Shown here: positions 39,867-49,335 of the stretch, piece by piece
Numbering within the stretch: position 1 is the first letter of the stretch
Layout: each line of letters opens with the position of its first letter
Assembly: GCF_900100855.1 (NCBI RefSeq)
Contig: NZ_FNCB01000008.1
Span: 25,468 to 89,467, forward strand
Source of the DNA: Idiomarina zobellii
Lineage (GTDB): Bacteria; Pseudomonadota; Gammaproteobacteria; Enterobacterales; Alteromonadaceae
Length of the DNA stretch: 64,000 nucleotides
Direction of reading: 5' to 3'
Program-made: the position numbers and the translations under genes
Notes under the pieces: generated by a model
What the model was told of the DNA's origin: nothing
Databases searched by the model: none
The model's input: the letters and a program-made list of their open reading frames with translations, nothing else

Positions 39867-41165
39867 TTAGTCACCTTGAACAGTCGCGGCAATGGTTCTG
39901 ACACCTAACGCTGTCGCCCCTGTTGCCCACATAGCTGTCGCAGACTTCTGATACGCCCCGGCTAAGTCAAAGTGAAGCCAGCCTTTGCCTTGCTCAGGCG
40001 CAAAGCGCAGCAGGAAACCGGCCGCATTACTGGCCCCTCCGGCACCACCACCTTTTTGTGGGCGGCTGTTTGCGGTATCGGCAAAAGCCGATGGGCAGTT
40101 TTCCGAATGCCATGAAGCCAGCGGCAAACGCCACAGCAACTCGTGCTCTTTGTCGGCATTTTTCAACGCTCGAGCCGCGGCGCTGTCATCGACACTAAAC
40201 AACGCATTGTATTCGTTACCCACGGCCATTTGAGCGGCACCGGTCAGCGTAGCTGCATCAATAATGTTTTTCGCACCAAACTCACCGGCAGCCTGCAAGC
40301 CGTCAGCAAGTACCAAACGACCTTCGGCGTCAGTATTAACCACTTCTACGGTCAAACCGTTCTTATAACGAATAATATCGCCCAGCTTATACGCGCGTCC
40401 GTCAATCATGTTTTCAGCGCAGCAAAGAATCAATTTAACGCGCTTGTTCAGGCCACGGCGAATAGCCAACGACAATGCACCAGTCACTGTTGCCGCGCCA
40501 CCCATGTCGCACTTCATTGACAACATGCCTTCGCTCGGCTTAATGCTGTAGCCACCGCTGTCATAGGTAATACCTTTACCGATAAGCGCTGTATCAACAG
40601 GCGCGTTGTCGTCGCCAGTTGGGTTGTAGTCAAGTACCAACATGCCAGGCGCATGCTGGCTGGCACGACCCACGGTATAAATTCCCATCCAGCCTGCGTC
40701 TTTCAGAGCCTCACCTTTAATAAACTCTGCGCTTATCGCATCGGGCGCTAACCCTTTAAAATGTTCAATAACGCGCTCAGCCAGGCTTTCCGGATAAATA
40801 TCTTCTGCCGGTAAGTTGGTGAGCTCACGGCTAAAGCGGGTGGCATCACGCATAGCATCAAGATGCTTGGCCGCTTCTGCGTCGCCTGTGTGCCACACCA
40901 CATCATTTTTCGACAGCGTTGACGTAAAGCCCTGATACAGCGCCCACTGACGTTCCATATCCCAACCGTCACCAGACACTGCGACCTTTACTAAGCCGTT
41001 GTTGTCGAGGGTTCGCCCGGCTTTTTGAATACGCCGCAAATTCTCAGACTCGTCGTCTACCAATACTATTTTTGCTGCGTCGCCGTCAAAAACGACGTTC
41101 GATTTCGGGTTCCAATGAGCTGCTGGTGCTTCATTCGTTAAGTAAACCGCTAGTGCGCTGGACAT
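39867..41165 (-). CDS. pepB: M17 leucyl aminopeptidase family protein, PepB-like
   Basis: Dizinc aminopeptidase. The signature NTDAEGRLVLADGL is intact, and ligands in GKGITYDSGGYSIKPSEGM and MKCDMGGAATVTGAL agree with the M17 family. The overall length (432 aa) and the replacement of the usual N-terminal lobe by a short divergent one match PepB more than PepA. The start at 41165 is six bases after GAGAGG; a TTG two codons upstream is the alternative. It is transcribed divergently from sfsA, heading the hrpB-mrcB run. Confidence 0.88.
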   Translation of the reverse strand: MSSALAVYLTNEAPAAHWNPKSNVVFDGDAAKIVLVDDESENLRRIQKAGRTLDNNGLVKVAVSGDGWDMERQWALYQGFTSTLSKNDVVWHTGDAEAAKHLDAMRDATRFSRELTNLPAEDIYPESLAERVIEHFKGLAPDAISAEFIKGEALKDAGWMGIYTVGRASQHAPGMLVLDYNPTGDDNAPVDTALIGKGITYDSGGYSIKPSEGMLSMKCDMGGAATVTGALSLAIRRGLNKRVKLILCCAENMIDGRAYKLGDIIRYKNGLTVEVVNTDAEGRLVLADGLQAAGEFGAKNIIDAATLTGAAQMAVGNEYNALFSVDDSAAARALKNADKEHELLWRLPLASWHSENCPSAFADTANSRPQKGGGAGGASNAAGFLLRFAPEQGKGWLHFDLAGAYQKSATAMWATGATALGVRTIAATVQGD

Positions 41166-41220
41166 TCTCAACCTCTCTCGATAATTTGCTTTCAGTTACT
41201 TTAGAGTTATGAGGTCTCTG

Positions 41221-41925
41221 ATGCAATTTAACAAGCCCCTTCGCCGGGGAGTTTTAGAAAAACGCTATAAACGCTTTCTGGCCGATATTGATTTTGGCGA
41301 TGGACAAATAACAACGGTTCATTGCCCGAACACAGGCGCAATGACGGGCTGTGCTGAGCCTGGGTTCGACGCATATTGCAGTCTTTCTGACAACAAAAAA
41401 CGTAAGTATTCACATACCTGGGAGTTATCACGAACCAAGGAAGGCGAATTTATTGCGGTGAATACCGGCTGTGCCAATACCCTGGCCGGAGAGCTGCTAA
41501 ATAGCGAACTTATACCGGAGCTTAGCGGTTGGTCCGAACTGAGAGCTGAAAAAAAGTACGGGCAAGAGAACAGCCGTATCGACTGGTGGGGAATAGACCC
41601 TAATGGCAAAGAGTGCTTTGTCGAGGTGAAAAGTGTCACCCTGGCAGATGGGAAACGCGGTTATTTTCCTGACGCGGTCAGCCAGCGAGCACATAAGCAC
41701 TTGAATGAACTTATGCATGTTATCGATGAAGGACACCGAGCCGTTCAGCTTTATATGGTTATGCACACTGGTATTGAATCTGTCAGCCCGGCGAAACATA
41801 TCGATCCAAAATACGCGGAACTGTGTATTAAAGCGGCTGAACATGGCGTCGAATTTTACGCAGTGAAATGCACTGTTAATGAAAAAGAAATTCGACTGGA
41901 GAGACCAGTTGCAGTGCGCTTGTAG
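41221..41925 (+). CDS. sfsA: DNA/RNA nuclease SfsA
   Basis: Named for sugar fermentation stimulation in E. coli; the fold includes a nuclease-like domain. I choose the ATG at 41221 (GAGG six bases upstream), giving 234 aa, exactly the E. coli length, and the family start MQFNKPLRRGVLEKRYKRFL; an in-frame ATG at 41209 adds four residues. Conserved blocks are HCPNTGAMTGC, KRKYSHTWEL and the acidic/basic CFVEVKSVTLADGKRGYFPD, which supplies the likely nuclease residues. It stands first in the sfsA-dksA order seen in Enterobacteria. Confidence 0.94.
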   Translation: MQFNKPLRRGVLEKRYKRFLADIDFGDGQITTVHCPNTGAMTGCAEPGFDAYCSLSDNKKRKYSHTWELSRTKEGEFIAVNTGCANTLAGELLNSELIPELSGWSELRAEKKYGQENSRIDWWGIDPNGKECFVEVKSVTLADGKRGYFPDAVSQRAHKHLNELMHVIDEGHRAVQLYMVMHTGIESVSPAKHIDPKYAELCIKAAEHGVEFYAVKCTVNEKEIRLERPVAVRL

Positions 41926-41973
41926 CGCGCGGCATTGAGCTAAATTTTGAACAAAAGAGTTGTTGAAATAGCG

Positions 41974-42002
41974 TTGCCAACCTGACCCCTTTCTGGTATA
42001 TG
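41974..42002 (+). promoter_or_regulatory. sigma70-like promoter upstream of dksA
   Basis: TTGCCA (41974-41979) and TATATG (41997-42002) are separated by 17 nt. The leader of about 60 nt to the dksA ATG contains a repeated TTTTAGAG and the Shine-Dalgarno AGGAG. Predicted from sequence only. Confidence 0.5.
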
Positions 42003-42066
42003 TAGCGTCCTTTTTTAAACGCACGCTTTTAGAGCACTCTAGTTTTAGAGAATTAGGAGATCCAAA

Positions 42067-42519
42067 ATGCCTCAAGGCAAGGAAAAGAAAACCCATGGCA
42101 TTCTGGCACTAGCCGGCCTGGAGCCTTATCAGGAGAAGCAGGGCGAAGAGTACATGAATGACGCGCAGCGTGCGCATTTTCGTCGTATTCTGGAAGAATG
42201 GCGTCGTCAGTTACGCCAGGAAGTTGATCGCACCGTGCATCATATGAAAGATGAAGCAGCGAACTTCCCTGACCCAGTTGACCGCGCGGCACAAGAAGAA
42301 GAGTTCAGCATTGAATTGCGCACTCGTGACCGTGAACGTAAGTTGATTAAGAAAATTGAGAAAACGCTGCAAAAAATTGAAGACGATGACTTCGGCTTTT
42401 GTGATTCATGCGGCATAGAAATTGGTATTCGCCGCTTAGAAGCGCGTCCAACAGCGGATCTCTGCGTTGACTGCAAAACCCTGGCAGAAATGAAAGAGAA
42501 ACAAATGACAGGAGCCTAA
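42067..42519 (+). CDS. dksA: RNA polymerase-binding transcription factor DksA
   Basis: Binds the RNA polymerase secondary channel and works with ppGpp to adjust rRNA and amino-acid promoters. The 150-aa product has a coiled coil whose tip keeps the acidic pair ([15 protein letters not shown], with DPVDRA) and a four-cysteine zinc finger (CDSCG and LCVDC). It is a canonical DksA, not a short TraR-like form. It follows sfsA and lies six bases before gluQ. Confidence 0.98.
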   Translation: MPQGKEKKTHGILALAGLEPYQEKQGEEYMNDAQRAHFRRILEEWRRQLRQEVDRTVHHMKDEAANFPDPVDRAAQEEEFSIELRTRDRERKLIKKIEKTLQKIEDDDFGFCDSCGIEIGIRRLEARPTADLCVDCKTLAEMKEKQMTGA

Positions 42520-42525
42520 GGGCTC

Positions 42526-43377
42526 ATGTACCACGGCCGATTTGCCCCGACCCCGTCGGGGCCTCTACATTTAGGCTCGTTGGTTGCTGCTGTTGGTAGC
42601 TACCTTGATGCTCATGCGCATAACGGCCAGTGGTTTGTTCGTATTGAAGATGTCGACAAACCTCGCGCAGTTCCGGGCGCTGCCGATACTATCCTCCGCC
42701 AACTCGAAGACCACGGACTCACCTGGCACGGTGAGGTTATTTTTCAAAGTGACCGTGACGAGTCGTATCAGGATTACATCAACTCGCTAACTTCCGCCGA
42801 TTGCATCTATCAATGCGATTGTTCACGTAAGGCCATTCGTGAGCGCGGTGGTATTTATGATGGCTATTGCCGAACTCGTCAACCACGCCCGACACCTTAT
42901 GCATTACGCTATATTAACAGCAACCCCGTCAATCAATTCAATGACCGGGCACTCGGCGTACAACTGGGTGATACCAGCACCTGTGCAGAAGACTTTGTCG
43001 TGAAGCGCCGTGATGGCTTGTACGCATACCAATTAGCGGTGGTAGTTGATGATATTGAGCAAGGTATTACCGATATTGTTCGTGGTAGCGACCTGGTTGT
43101 TCCGAGCTTTTGGCAGCTCACTTTGTGGCAGCATATCGCTAAAACCGAGCCTCGAATGATGCACTTACCATTAGTGACATCGAATGACGGCCGTAAGCTC
43201 AGCAAACAAAATCACGCGCCAGCAATAAACAGCCAACACGCGTCAGACAATCTGTTAACAGCGCTCGATTACCTGGGTATTGATGCCCATGAACTCAGTG
43301 AAACGCGACAAATCGATGAGATATTGGCCTTTGCGGTGCAAAAATGGCGCAAAAAGTGGCACATTACGCCTGCTTGA
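42526..43377 (+). CDS. gluQ: glutamyl-Q tRNA(Asp) synthetase
   Basis: Truncated GluRS-like enzyme that attaches glutamate to the queuosine base of tRNA-Asp. The 283 aa cover only the catalytic core: YHGRFAPTPSGPLHLGSLVA (HIGH box), a Cys-rich zinc site (YQCDCSRKAI and YDGYCR), and the signature DGRKLSKQNHAPA (KMSKS box), with no anticodon-binding domain. Start ATG follows the dksA stop by six bases. Confidence 0.95.
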   Translation: MYHGRFAPTPSGPLHLGSLVAAVGSYLDAHAHNGQWFVRIEDVDKPRAVPGAADTILRQLEDHGLTWHGEVIFQSDRDESYQDYINSLTSADCIYQCDCSRKAIRERGGIYDGYCRTRQPRPTPYALRYINSNPVNQFNDRALGVQLGDTSTCAEDFVVKRRDGLYAYQLAVVVDDIEQGITDIVRGSDLVVPSFWQLTLWQHIAKTEPRMMHLPLVTSNDGRKLSKQNHAPAINSQHASDNLLTALDYLGIDAHELSETRQIDEILAFAVQKWRKKWHITPA

Positions 43378-43438
43378 CGGTACAATATGCGACCAATTGA
43401 GAAGAAACAACAATAACAATGGTAAGGGAGAAACCACC

Positions 43439-44848
43439 ATTATTAAGCGAATAAAAGAGTTAGCAAAACGCGCTTTCTCCAGCAAGGATACTACCAGCAA
43501 CAGTCGTTTACCGGCGTTGAAAGTTATCCCAAGAGATAAACACCCCGTATCCCGGAACGACATTAGCAAAAACGCACTTAAAGTCCTTTACCGCTTGCAT
43601 AACAGCGGCTTCGACGCCTATTTAGTAGGCGGTTGCGTACGTGACATTTTATTAGGTATTCAACCGAAAGACTTCGACGTGACCACCAATGCGACGCCTG
43701 AACAGGTGAAATCGCTATTTCGAAACTGCCGCCTTATTGGTCGTCGGTTTCGTCTGGCGCATGTTGTGTTTGGCAAAGAGATTATTGAGGTCGCTACGTT
43801 TCGCGGGCATCACGCCGATGACGCCGACTCAAAAAGCAGTAAGAAAAACCAGCACGCACACAGTGATGAGCATGGTCAATTAGTACGCGACAATGTCTAT
43901 GGCACCATAGAAGAAGACGCAGAGCGCCGCGACTTCACGGCTAACGCGCTGTATTACAACATTGCGGACTTTGCCATTTATGACTTTGCGAATGGCGTAG
44001 AAGATATTAACAAAGGTGTTTTACGCTTAATTGGTGATGCTGAAACACGCTACCGCGAAGACCCGGTCAGAATGCTGCGTGCGGTACGTTTTGCGACCAA
44101 GCTCAACATGCAACTAGATACCGCGGTACGTGACCCTATTCCTGAACTAGCGTCATTGCTTGCAAACATTCCGCCAGCGCGTCTGTTTGACGAATTTCTG
44201 AAAATGTTCATGTCGGGTAAAGCCACTGCCAACTTTTCCATGATGATGGAGCTGGGGCTGTTTCAGCAGCTATTCCCAATGCTTAAAGGGCATCTCAGTG
44301 ACGCTCAGTCACCCGCATACCAAATGCTGTTAAAAGCATTTAAAGATACCGACAAGCGCATTGCTGAAGACAAACGGGTTACCCCGGCCTACCTTGTTGC
44401 TGTGTTGTTGTGGTGGCCATTACTGGCCCGCAAAGAGCAACTGGAAAACGAAGGTGGTCTGCCGCCTATGGATGCGATTAACATAGCCGCTGCCGATGTC
44501 GTACACAGGCAGTCTCAGCGTGTTTCTATCCCTAAACGCTTTAGTTTACCAGCTCGTGAAATTTGGCAGCTGCAACGACGTTTGCAAGTCACTAAAGGTG
44601 GCAGAGCAATGAAAGCGCTTGAGCACAAACGCTTCCGCGCCGCTTATGACTTTATGTTGCTGCGCTCACACGCCGAGCCCGAAGACAAAAAGCTGGCTGA
44701 ACTGGCTCAGTTCTGGACAGAAGCTCAGAACAACCCGACTAAGCTAAAAACCGGTAAGTCCGGCGCTCCCACTCGCAAGCCGAGACGCCGTCGTCGCGGA
44801 CCACGTAAGAAGAAGCCACAAAGCAACTCAGATAATGGCTCAGCATAA
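43439..44848 (+). CDS. pcnB: poly(A) polymerase I, apparently starting at an AUU codon
   Basis: Adds 3' poly(A) tails that mark RNA for decay and controls plasmid copy number through RNA I. The core has LVGGCVRDILLGIQPKDFDV with the catalytic aspartates, ATPEQVKSLFRNCRLIGRRF and a basic C-terminal tail. The conserved N-terminus requires a start near 43439, but no ATG, GTG or TTG lies in frame there: the next upstream in-frame ATGs are inside gluQ and the next downstream candidate is a TTG near 43518. AAGGGAG stands eight bases before ATT at 43439, giving MIKRIKELAKRAFS in place (469 aa; E. coli about 465). E. coli pcnB is known to use AUU. A short out-of-frame ATG reading frame (43419-43454) overlaps this start. 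Confidence 0.93.
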   Translation: MIKRIKELAKRAFSSKDTTSNSRLPALKVIPRDKHPVSRNDISKNALKVLYRLHNSGFDAYLVGGCVRDILLGIQPKDFDVTTNATPEQVKSLFRNCRLIGRRFRLAHVVFGKEIIEVATFRGHHADDADSKSSKKNQHAHSDEHGQLVRDNVYGTIEEDAERRDFTANALYYNIADFAIYDFANGVEDINKGVLRLIGDAETRYREDPVRMLRAVRFATKLNMQLDTAVRDPIPELASLLANIPPARLFDEFLKMFMSGKATANFSMMMELGLFQQLFPMLKGHLSDAQSPAYQMLLKAFKDTDKRIAEDKRVTPAYLVAVLLWWPLLARKEQLENEGGLPPMDAINIAAADVVHRQSQRVSIPKRFSLPAREIWQLQRRLQVTKGGRAMKALEHKRFRAAYDFMLLRSHAEPEDKKLAELAQFWTEAQNNPTKLKTGKSGAPTRKPRRRRRGPRKKKPQSNSDNGSA

Positions 44849-45341
44849 TGCCTATGTCGCACTGGGGAGTAATTTAAACGACCCGCTCAATCACTTACTC
44901 AGTGCGCTGTCACGATTAAATCGGTCCAATAGCTGGCAACTCGTCAGCTATTCGTCGCTTTACGGCAGCAAGCCCATGGGACCGCAAGATCAGCCTGACT
45001 ATGTTAATGCCGTGTGCCAGTTGGAGACGGAATTGTCTGCTTACGACTTGCTGCAGTCACTGCATGATATTGAAGACGAGTTTGGTCGCAAACGCATTCG
45101 TCATTGGGGTGAGCGCACGTTAGATCTCGATTTATTATTATTCGATAACGAGACGCACCAAAAGCCAGACTTGACGGTTCCACACCCGGGTATTTATGAG
45201 CGTAGCTTTGTCCTGTATCCGTTGGCTGAAATAACGCCAGCACTTGTCTTACCCAACGGCAAAACAGTGACTGAGCAAGCCAAGACACTTACCGAAAGCG
45301 GTCTTGACGTGCTAGTCTACCAGTCATCTATTTCTTTATAA
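44835..45341 (+). CDS. folK: 2-amino-4-hydroxy-6-hydroxymethyldihydropteridine diphosphokinase
   Basis: Transfers pyrophosphate from ATP to the pterin precursor of folate. The 168-aa product has YVALGSNLNDP, the segment SLYGSKPMGPQDQPDYVNAV and the signature RKRIRHWGERTLDLDLLLFD, with the two metal-binding aspartates (DLDLLLF). It overlaps the end of pcnB by 14 nt, as in related genomes. Confidence 0.96.
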   Translation: MAQHNAYVALGSNLNDPLNHLLSALSRLNRSNSWQLVSYSSLYGSKPMGPQDQPDYVNAVCQLETELSAYDLLQSLHDIEDEFGRKRIRHWGERTLDLDLLLFDNETHQKPDLTVPHPGIYERSFVLYPLAEITPALVLPNGKTVTEQAKTLTESGLDVLVYQSSISL

Positions 45342-45360
45342 CTTTGCTAAAGGTCGCATA

Positions 45361-46155
45361 ATGGCTACAACCAGCATTGCTACACTGCAAAAAATGAAGC
45401 GTGAAGGCGTTAAAATTAGCTCGCTTACCGCCTACGACTCCAGCTTCGCAAAATTAATGACCGAACAAGGTGTCGACTTTATGCTTGTCGGCGACTCATT
45501 AGGTAATGTTGTTCAGGGCCGCAATTCGACCGTTCCGGTCACACTCGATGACATGGCCTACCACACAAAATGTGTGCGCCGCGGCGCCCCTGAAGCCTTC
45601 GTTATTAGCGATATGTCATTCATGACCTACTCGACACCAGAGCAAACCTATGACAATGCAGCGACACTGATGCAAGCCGGTGCCAATATGGTGAAGCTGG
45701 AAGGCGGGGAATGGCTGGAAGAAACCATTAATGGGTTGCATACTCGCGGAATTCCGGTCTGTGCACACCTTGGTTTACTGCCGCAGTCAGTCAATGTGCT
45801 GGGCGGCTACAAAGTACAGGGTAAAGAAGAGCAACAGGCAGAAAACACCCTGCGTCAGGCAAAAGCACTCGAAGCCGCAGGCGCTCAACTTTTGGTGCTG
45901 GAGTGTATTCCATCCAGCTTAGGCAAGCGCATTACCGACGCCTTAACTATTCCGACTATTGGTATCGGTGCTGGCCCTGACACCGACGGACAGATATTGG
46001 TGATGCACGACATGCTGGGCATGAACAGTGACTATTTGCCAAAATTTGCCAAAGACTTTCTGGCTCAGGGGGGCTCTCTCGCCGACGCGTTTCGCTTATA
46101 CACCGAGCAAGTGCGATCAGGCGAATTTCCGGCTCCGGAGCACTGCTACAAATGA
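45361..46155 (+). CDS. panB: 3-methyl-2-oxobutanoate hydroxymethyltransferase
   Basis: First committed step of pantothenate synthesis, making ketopantoate. The 264-aa TIM-barrel protein shows [45 protein letters not shown] and the [20 protein letters not shown] segment with the magnesium and substrate ligands. Stop overlaps panC start (ATGA). Confidence 0.97.
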   Translation: MATTSIATLQKMKREGVKISSLTAYDSSFAKLMTEQGVDFMLVGDSLGNVVQGRNSTVPVTLDDMAYHTKCVRRGAPEAFVISDMSFMTYSTPEQTYDNAATLMQAGANMVKLEGGEWLEETINGLHTRGIPVCAHLGLLPQSVNVLGGYKVQGKEEQQAENTLRQAKALEAAGAQLLVLECIPSSLGKRITDALTIPTIGIGAGPDTDGQILVMHDMLGMNSDYLPKFAKDFLAQGGSLADAFRLYTEQVRSGEFPAPEHCYK

Positions 46156-46997
46156 AGATACTAAAAAGCTTACAGGAGCTTCGTGAGTGGCGTAGTGCAC
46201 AGCAGGAGGTCGCACTCGTTCCAACTATGGGTAACTTACATGACGGCCACTTACAGCTGGTAAAAAGTGCGCTGCAACATTGCGACAATGTGGTGGTGAG
46301 TATTTTTGTGAACCCAATGCAGTTTGGTCCCAACGAAGATCTCGACAGTTACCCCAGAACCTTAGATGCCGACTGCGCAGCATTAGAGAAATTGGGCGTT
46401 AGTGCCGTGTTTACTCCCACAGTCAGTGATGTTTATCCACGCGGACTGGAGCAACAAACGAAGGTCAGCGTGCCCGGCATTAGCAATATTTTATGTGGCT
46501 CCAGCCGCCCAGGCCACTTTGAAGGTGTGGCGACTATCGTCTGCAAACTGTTCAATATGGTGCAGCCACAAGTCGCTGTTTTTGGCGAAAAAGACTATCA
46601 GCAACTGCAAGTCATTCGGCTGATGACTCAGGACTTAAGCTTGCCGGTAGAAGTTATTGGCGTGCCAACACAGCGAGAAGCCAGCGGTTTGGCTTTAAGC
46701 TCACGCAACGGTTATTTGACAGCAGAAGAGAAAACTCAGGCAACAGCGCTCTACAAAGGCCTTCAAGATGCGAAAGCGGGGCTTGAACGCCGGGAAGACT
46801 TTGAGCAGATAGAGTCTCAGGCAGTGCAACAGCTGGGAAAAGCTGGTTTTAAAGTGGACTACTTTAGCATCCGTAACGCAAACGACTTACAACCAGCCTC
46901 TAAAACTGACGAAAAGTGGGTCATATTGGCCGCTGCTTTTCTCGGAAAAACTCGCCTGATAGACAACCTTCAGGCTGATAACCCAGCGGCCACTTAA
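46152..46997 (+). CDS. panC: pantoate--beta-alanine ligase
   Basis: Condenses pantoate with beta-alanine using ATP. The 281-aa product has [15 protein letters not shown] (HIGH-like box HDGH), [32 protein letters not shown] and ALSSRNGYL. It overlaps panB by 4 nt and is convergent with panP, which likely supplies its beta-alanine. No panD is seen in the window. Confidence 0.97.
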   Translation: MKILKSLQELREWRSAQQEVALVPTMGNLHDGHLQLVKSALQHCDNVVVSIFVNPMQFGPNEDLDSYPRTLDADCAALEKLGVSAVFTPTVSDVYPRGLEQQTKVSVPGISNILCGSSRPGHFEGVATIVCKLFNMVQPQVAVFGEKDYQQLQVIRLMTQDLSLPVEVIGVPTQREASGLALSSRNGYLTAEEKTQATALYKGLQDAKAGLERREDFEQIESQAVQQLGKAGFKVDYFSIRNANDLQPASKTDEKWVILAAAFLGKTRLIDNLQADNPAAT

Positions 46998-47010
46998 CTC
47001 ACTTTTCGCT

Positions 47011-48660
47011 TTAATTCAGCATACCGAGTTCACGCATCTCGGTATGCAAAGCACCTCGCAGACTGGTGGCTTTGGAAGCTATTTCGCGCTGCTCTTCCAG
47101 TACTTCCTCGAGCATGTCGTGCGTTGTTAGCGGGTTCGCCAGCACAACCCGGAATACAACCGTAGGCTCATGGTGGTATTGCCCAGGCGTCAATTTGGTT
47201 CGCGACACAAATGATCGTCCGGTTTCACGCTGACGCTTTTGAATGTAACGCGTTAACGCATTTAAGTGTGGGGTTAAGCGTGCCAGCTGCTCAGGCGTAG
47301 CGTTTTCAAGCGCCTTTTTAACTCTTGCCGGTACAAAGCGATAGGTCAGTATACAAAGCTCCGGCTCGGTAATGACCTCAAAGTCATCCTGCTCGCTAAT
47401 AAGCTTCGAGAAATACCGCGCTTTATCAATACTGTTGTTAATTAGCAGCTCATAACCCCGGCGCCCTATCACGTGCATAGCGGAAAAGACCATCATGGCC
47501 ATGCCCGCCCGGGAGCCTTCCATTGTATGCGAGCCTAAGTCTTTAGAGCCTTGTCGAATAATATACTCGGCATGGTGTTCTATCGACTTCACCAGCGATG
47601 GGTTTTTAAACAACACCAGCCCCGCGCCCATAGGCACATACATTTGTTTATGAGCGTCAATAGTAATACTGTCGGCACGCTCAACGCCATGCAATAGCGA
47701 ACGATGCTGCTCAGATAACAGCGTTGCGCCTCCCCAGGCGGCATCGATGTGAAAGTGTGCGCCAATGTCTTCTGCAACATCGGCCATTTCGTCCAACGGA
47801 TCTATGTGTCCTGTTTCTGTGGTACCGGCCACACCAACCAGCGCCAGCACTTTGCCGCCTTCCGCCGCTATTGACTCGCAGGTTTCACGCAGCTTATCGA
47901 TACGAATGCGGTTGTTGCTGTCCGTTGGCACTGAAACTAAGTTGCGGCGCCCAATACCCAAAACATCGGCGGCCTTACTCAGCGAGTAATGCCCTCGCTC
48001 AGAGACCACCACCGTCAGGCGTGAATAACCATAATGTTGTAAGCCTGCAGCAATACCGTCCGCCGCAATGCCACCGAAGTTACCGTCAGCCTGTAGCAAC
48101 CGGTTTCTGGCGACCCACAAAGCCGTCATATTGGCGATAGTGCCGCCTGAGCAAAAGGCGCCCAATGAATGCTGTGCACTGTGCATCCAACGGTTATAGA
48201 ATGCTGCTTCTTCTCGGTAAACCAAATGATGCAGCATGCCAATAACGTTACGTTCTAACGGTGTGAACGCCTTCGATGTTTCTATTTTTACCAGGTTCTG
48301 ATTCAGCCCAACCATCAACTTCGCCAACGGCAACAGGAAGTAAGGCAAAGCCGATGTCATGTGGCCAATAAAACGTGGCGAAGCGGTATGCACTGAGTGC
48401 GCCACCAATTTATCGAGCAAAAACCCAGTATGGTCAGAAACGAACTGCGGCTCTTCCGGAATTTGCGAGCGGTCGAAGTCCCGCTCAATTTCCTGCAAGG
48501 GTTTCTCGCGCGCAACGATATGATCGCCAAGAAACCCCATAAGGTTCTCAGACAAATGCTTTTCAATTTTACTCAGTGTTGAATCGGGCGCTTCAGGAAT
48601 CGTGAAAATGCGGTAAAGCGACTCTTCACTGACCTCAGCCACGTCTGGTTTAGAGCTCAA
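47011..48660 (-). CDS. panP: PLP-dependent aspartate 1-decarboxylase PanP
   Basis: Group II PLP decarboxylase (549 aa) resembling the PanP family of Vibrio and Shewanella relatives, which makes beta-alanine from aspartate in place of the pyruvoyl enzyme PanD. Seen in the sequence: FCSGGTIANMTALWVARN, the HIDAAWGGATLL aspartate block and the PLP lysine Lys338 in TIDAHKQMY. Its position 13 nt from panC, tail to tail, supports the pantothenate role over a glutamate- or sulfinoalanine-decarboxylase assignment. The TrmB-like gene directly precedes it on the same strand. Confidence 0.88.
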   Translation of the reverse strand: MSSKPDVAEVSEESLYRIFTIPEAPDSTLSKIEKHLSENLMGFLGDHIVAREKPLQEIERDFDRSQIPEEPQFVSDHTGFLLDKLVAHSVHTASPRFIGHMTSALPYFLLPLAKLMVGLNQNLVKIETSKAFTPLERNVIGMLHHLVYREEAAFYNRWMHSAQHSLGAFCSGGTIANMTALWVARNRLLQADGNFGGIAADGIAAGLQHYGYSRLTVVVSERGHYSLSKAADVLGIGRRNLVSVPTDSNNRIRIDKLRETCESIAAEGGKVLALVGVAGTTETGHIDPLDEMADVAEDIGAHFHIDAAWGGATLLSEQHRSLLHGVERADSITIDAHKQMYVPMGAGLVLFKNPSLVKSIEHHAEYIIRQGSKDLGSHTMEGSRAGMAMMVFSAMHVIGRRGYELLINNSIDKARYFSKLISEQDDFEVITEPELCILTYRFVPARVKKALENATPEQLARLTPHLNALTRYIQKRQRETGRSFVSRTKLTPGQYHHEPTVVFRVVLANPLTTHDMLEEVLEEQREIASKATSLRGALHTEMRELGMLN

Positions 48661-49335
48661 TTAGGTCTCCTTCGATAAATCTGCATCGAGTTGCCACAAC
48701 GGCTGGCCACTGGTTTTATATTTTCGCTCAAAAGGTGTCATAACTTCGCCGTTACTTTTAACAAGTGACACTTGAGCCTGATAGCCACTCACCATAAGTG
48801 CTTGTGTCACTTCCAGCAAGTAAAGGCTCCAGTTTGAACGCATATGCAACTGCCCCCCAAGCTCAACGACGTTTTTCCACACCGGACTGCCATGCCAGCG
48901 GCGCGACAAATGAGCCGCTTTTGGCCATGGGTTTGGGTACAAAATACAATGCTTCTCAAGCTCCCAGCCCGCCTGATTTGCCAGCCGCCAAAAGTCGATA
49001 AGATCAGCCCTAACCACCCAGTAGCGCTGACCTTTTTCATTATTCTGATAATGACTATGACGTGCCAGTCGGTGCGCTGACTTATCAACGCCAATAACCA
49101 TAGCGTCCGGGTGTTGAGCCGCCAGTTTTGCTGTACTTTCACCAACTCCACAGCAGGAATCCAAAATAACCGGCCCCTTCCAGTCTTCAACCTGAGCATT
49201 AATTTCCTCAAACGCTCTCAGGTTATGCTCCTGAAATGGCTTCTTGAAAACAGTGTTTAGGTGGCGCTCAACCACGGCGACAGTGTCTTCATGTGGCCCA
49301 TGTTGGTTACTGCTTACTGGCCTTGCTTCATTCAT
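48661..49335 (-). CDS. TrmB-like SAM-dependent methyltransferase
   Basis: 224-aa class I methyltransferase with the motif I variant ILDSCCGVGESTAKLAAQHP, an acidic strand in VIGVDKSAHRLARHS, and the TrmB-style LYPNPWPKAAHLSRRWHGSP and TPFERKY near the C-terminus. These point to the tRNA (guanine-N7) methyltransferase family. The divergent N-terminus and position in a yadGH-panP neighbourhood suggest a paralogue of the usual trmB, which typically sits elsewhere. The base it modifies is unknown. It touches the yadH stop and lies directly upstream of panP. Confidence 0.75.
   Translation of the reverse strand: MNEARPVSSNQHGPHEDTVAVVERHLNTVFKKPFQEHNLRAFEEINAQVEDWKGPVILDSCCGVGESTAKLAAQHPDAMVIGVDKSAHRLARHSHYQNNEKGQRYWVVRADLIDFWRLANQAGWELEKHCILYPNPWPKAAHLSRRWHGSPVWKNVVELGGQLHMRSNWSLYLLEVTQALMVSGYQAQVSLVKSNGEVMTPFERKYKTSGQPLWQLDADLSKET

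Noticed and set aside
41497..42096. 199-codon minus-strand open frame overlapping sfsA
   Set aside because: It runs antisense to sfsA, has no family-like features, and lies over the real gene and the dksA promoter.
43280..43438. Upstream extension of pcnB starting at an ATG inside gluQ
   Set aside because: It overlaps the gluQ C-terminus by almost 100 nt and adds residues not seen in the PcnB family; the AUU start is better placed.
47724..48140. 138-codon plus-strand open frame inside panP
   Set aside because: Antisense shadow of panP; Pro/Arg-rich composition unlike real neighbours, no ribosome binding site.
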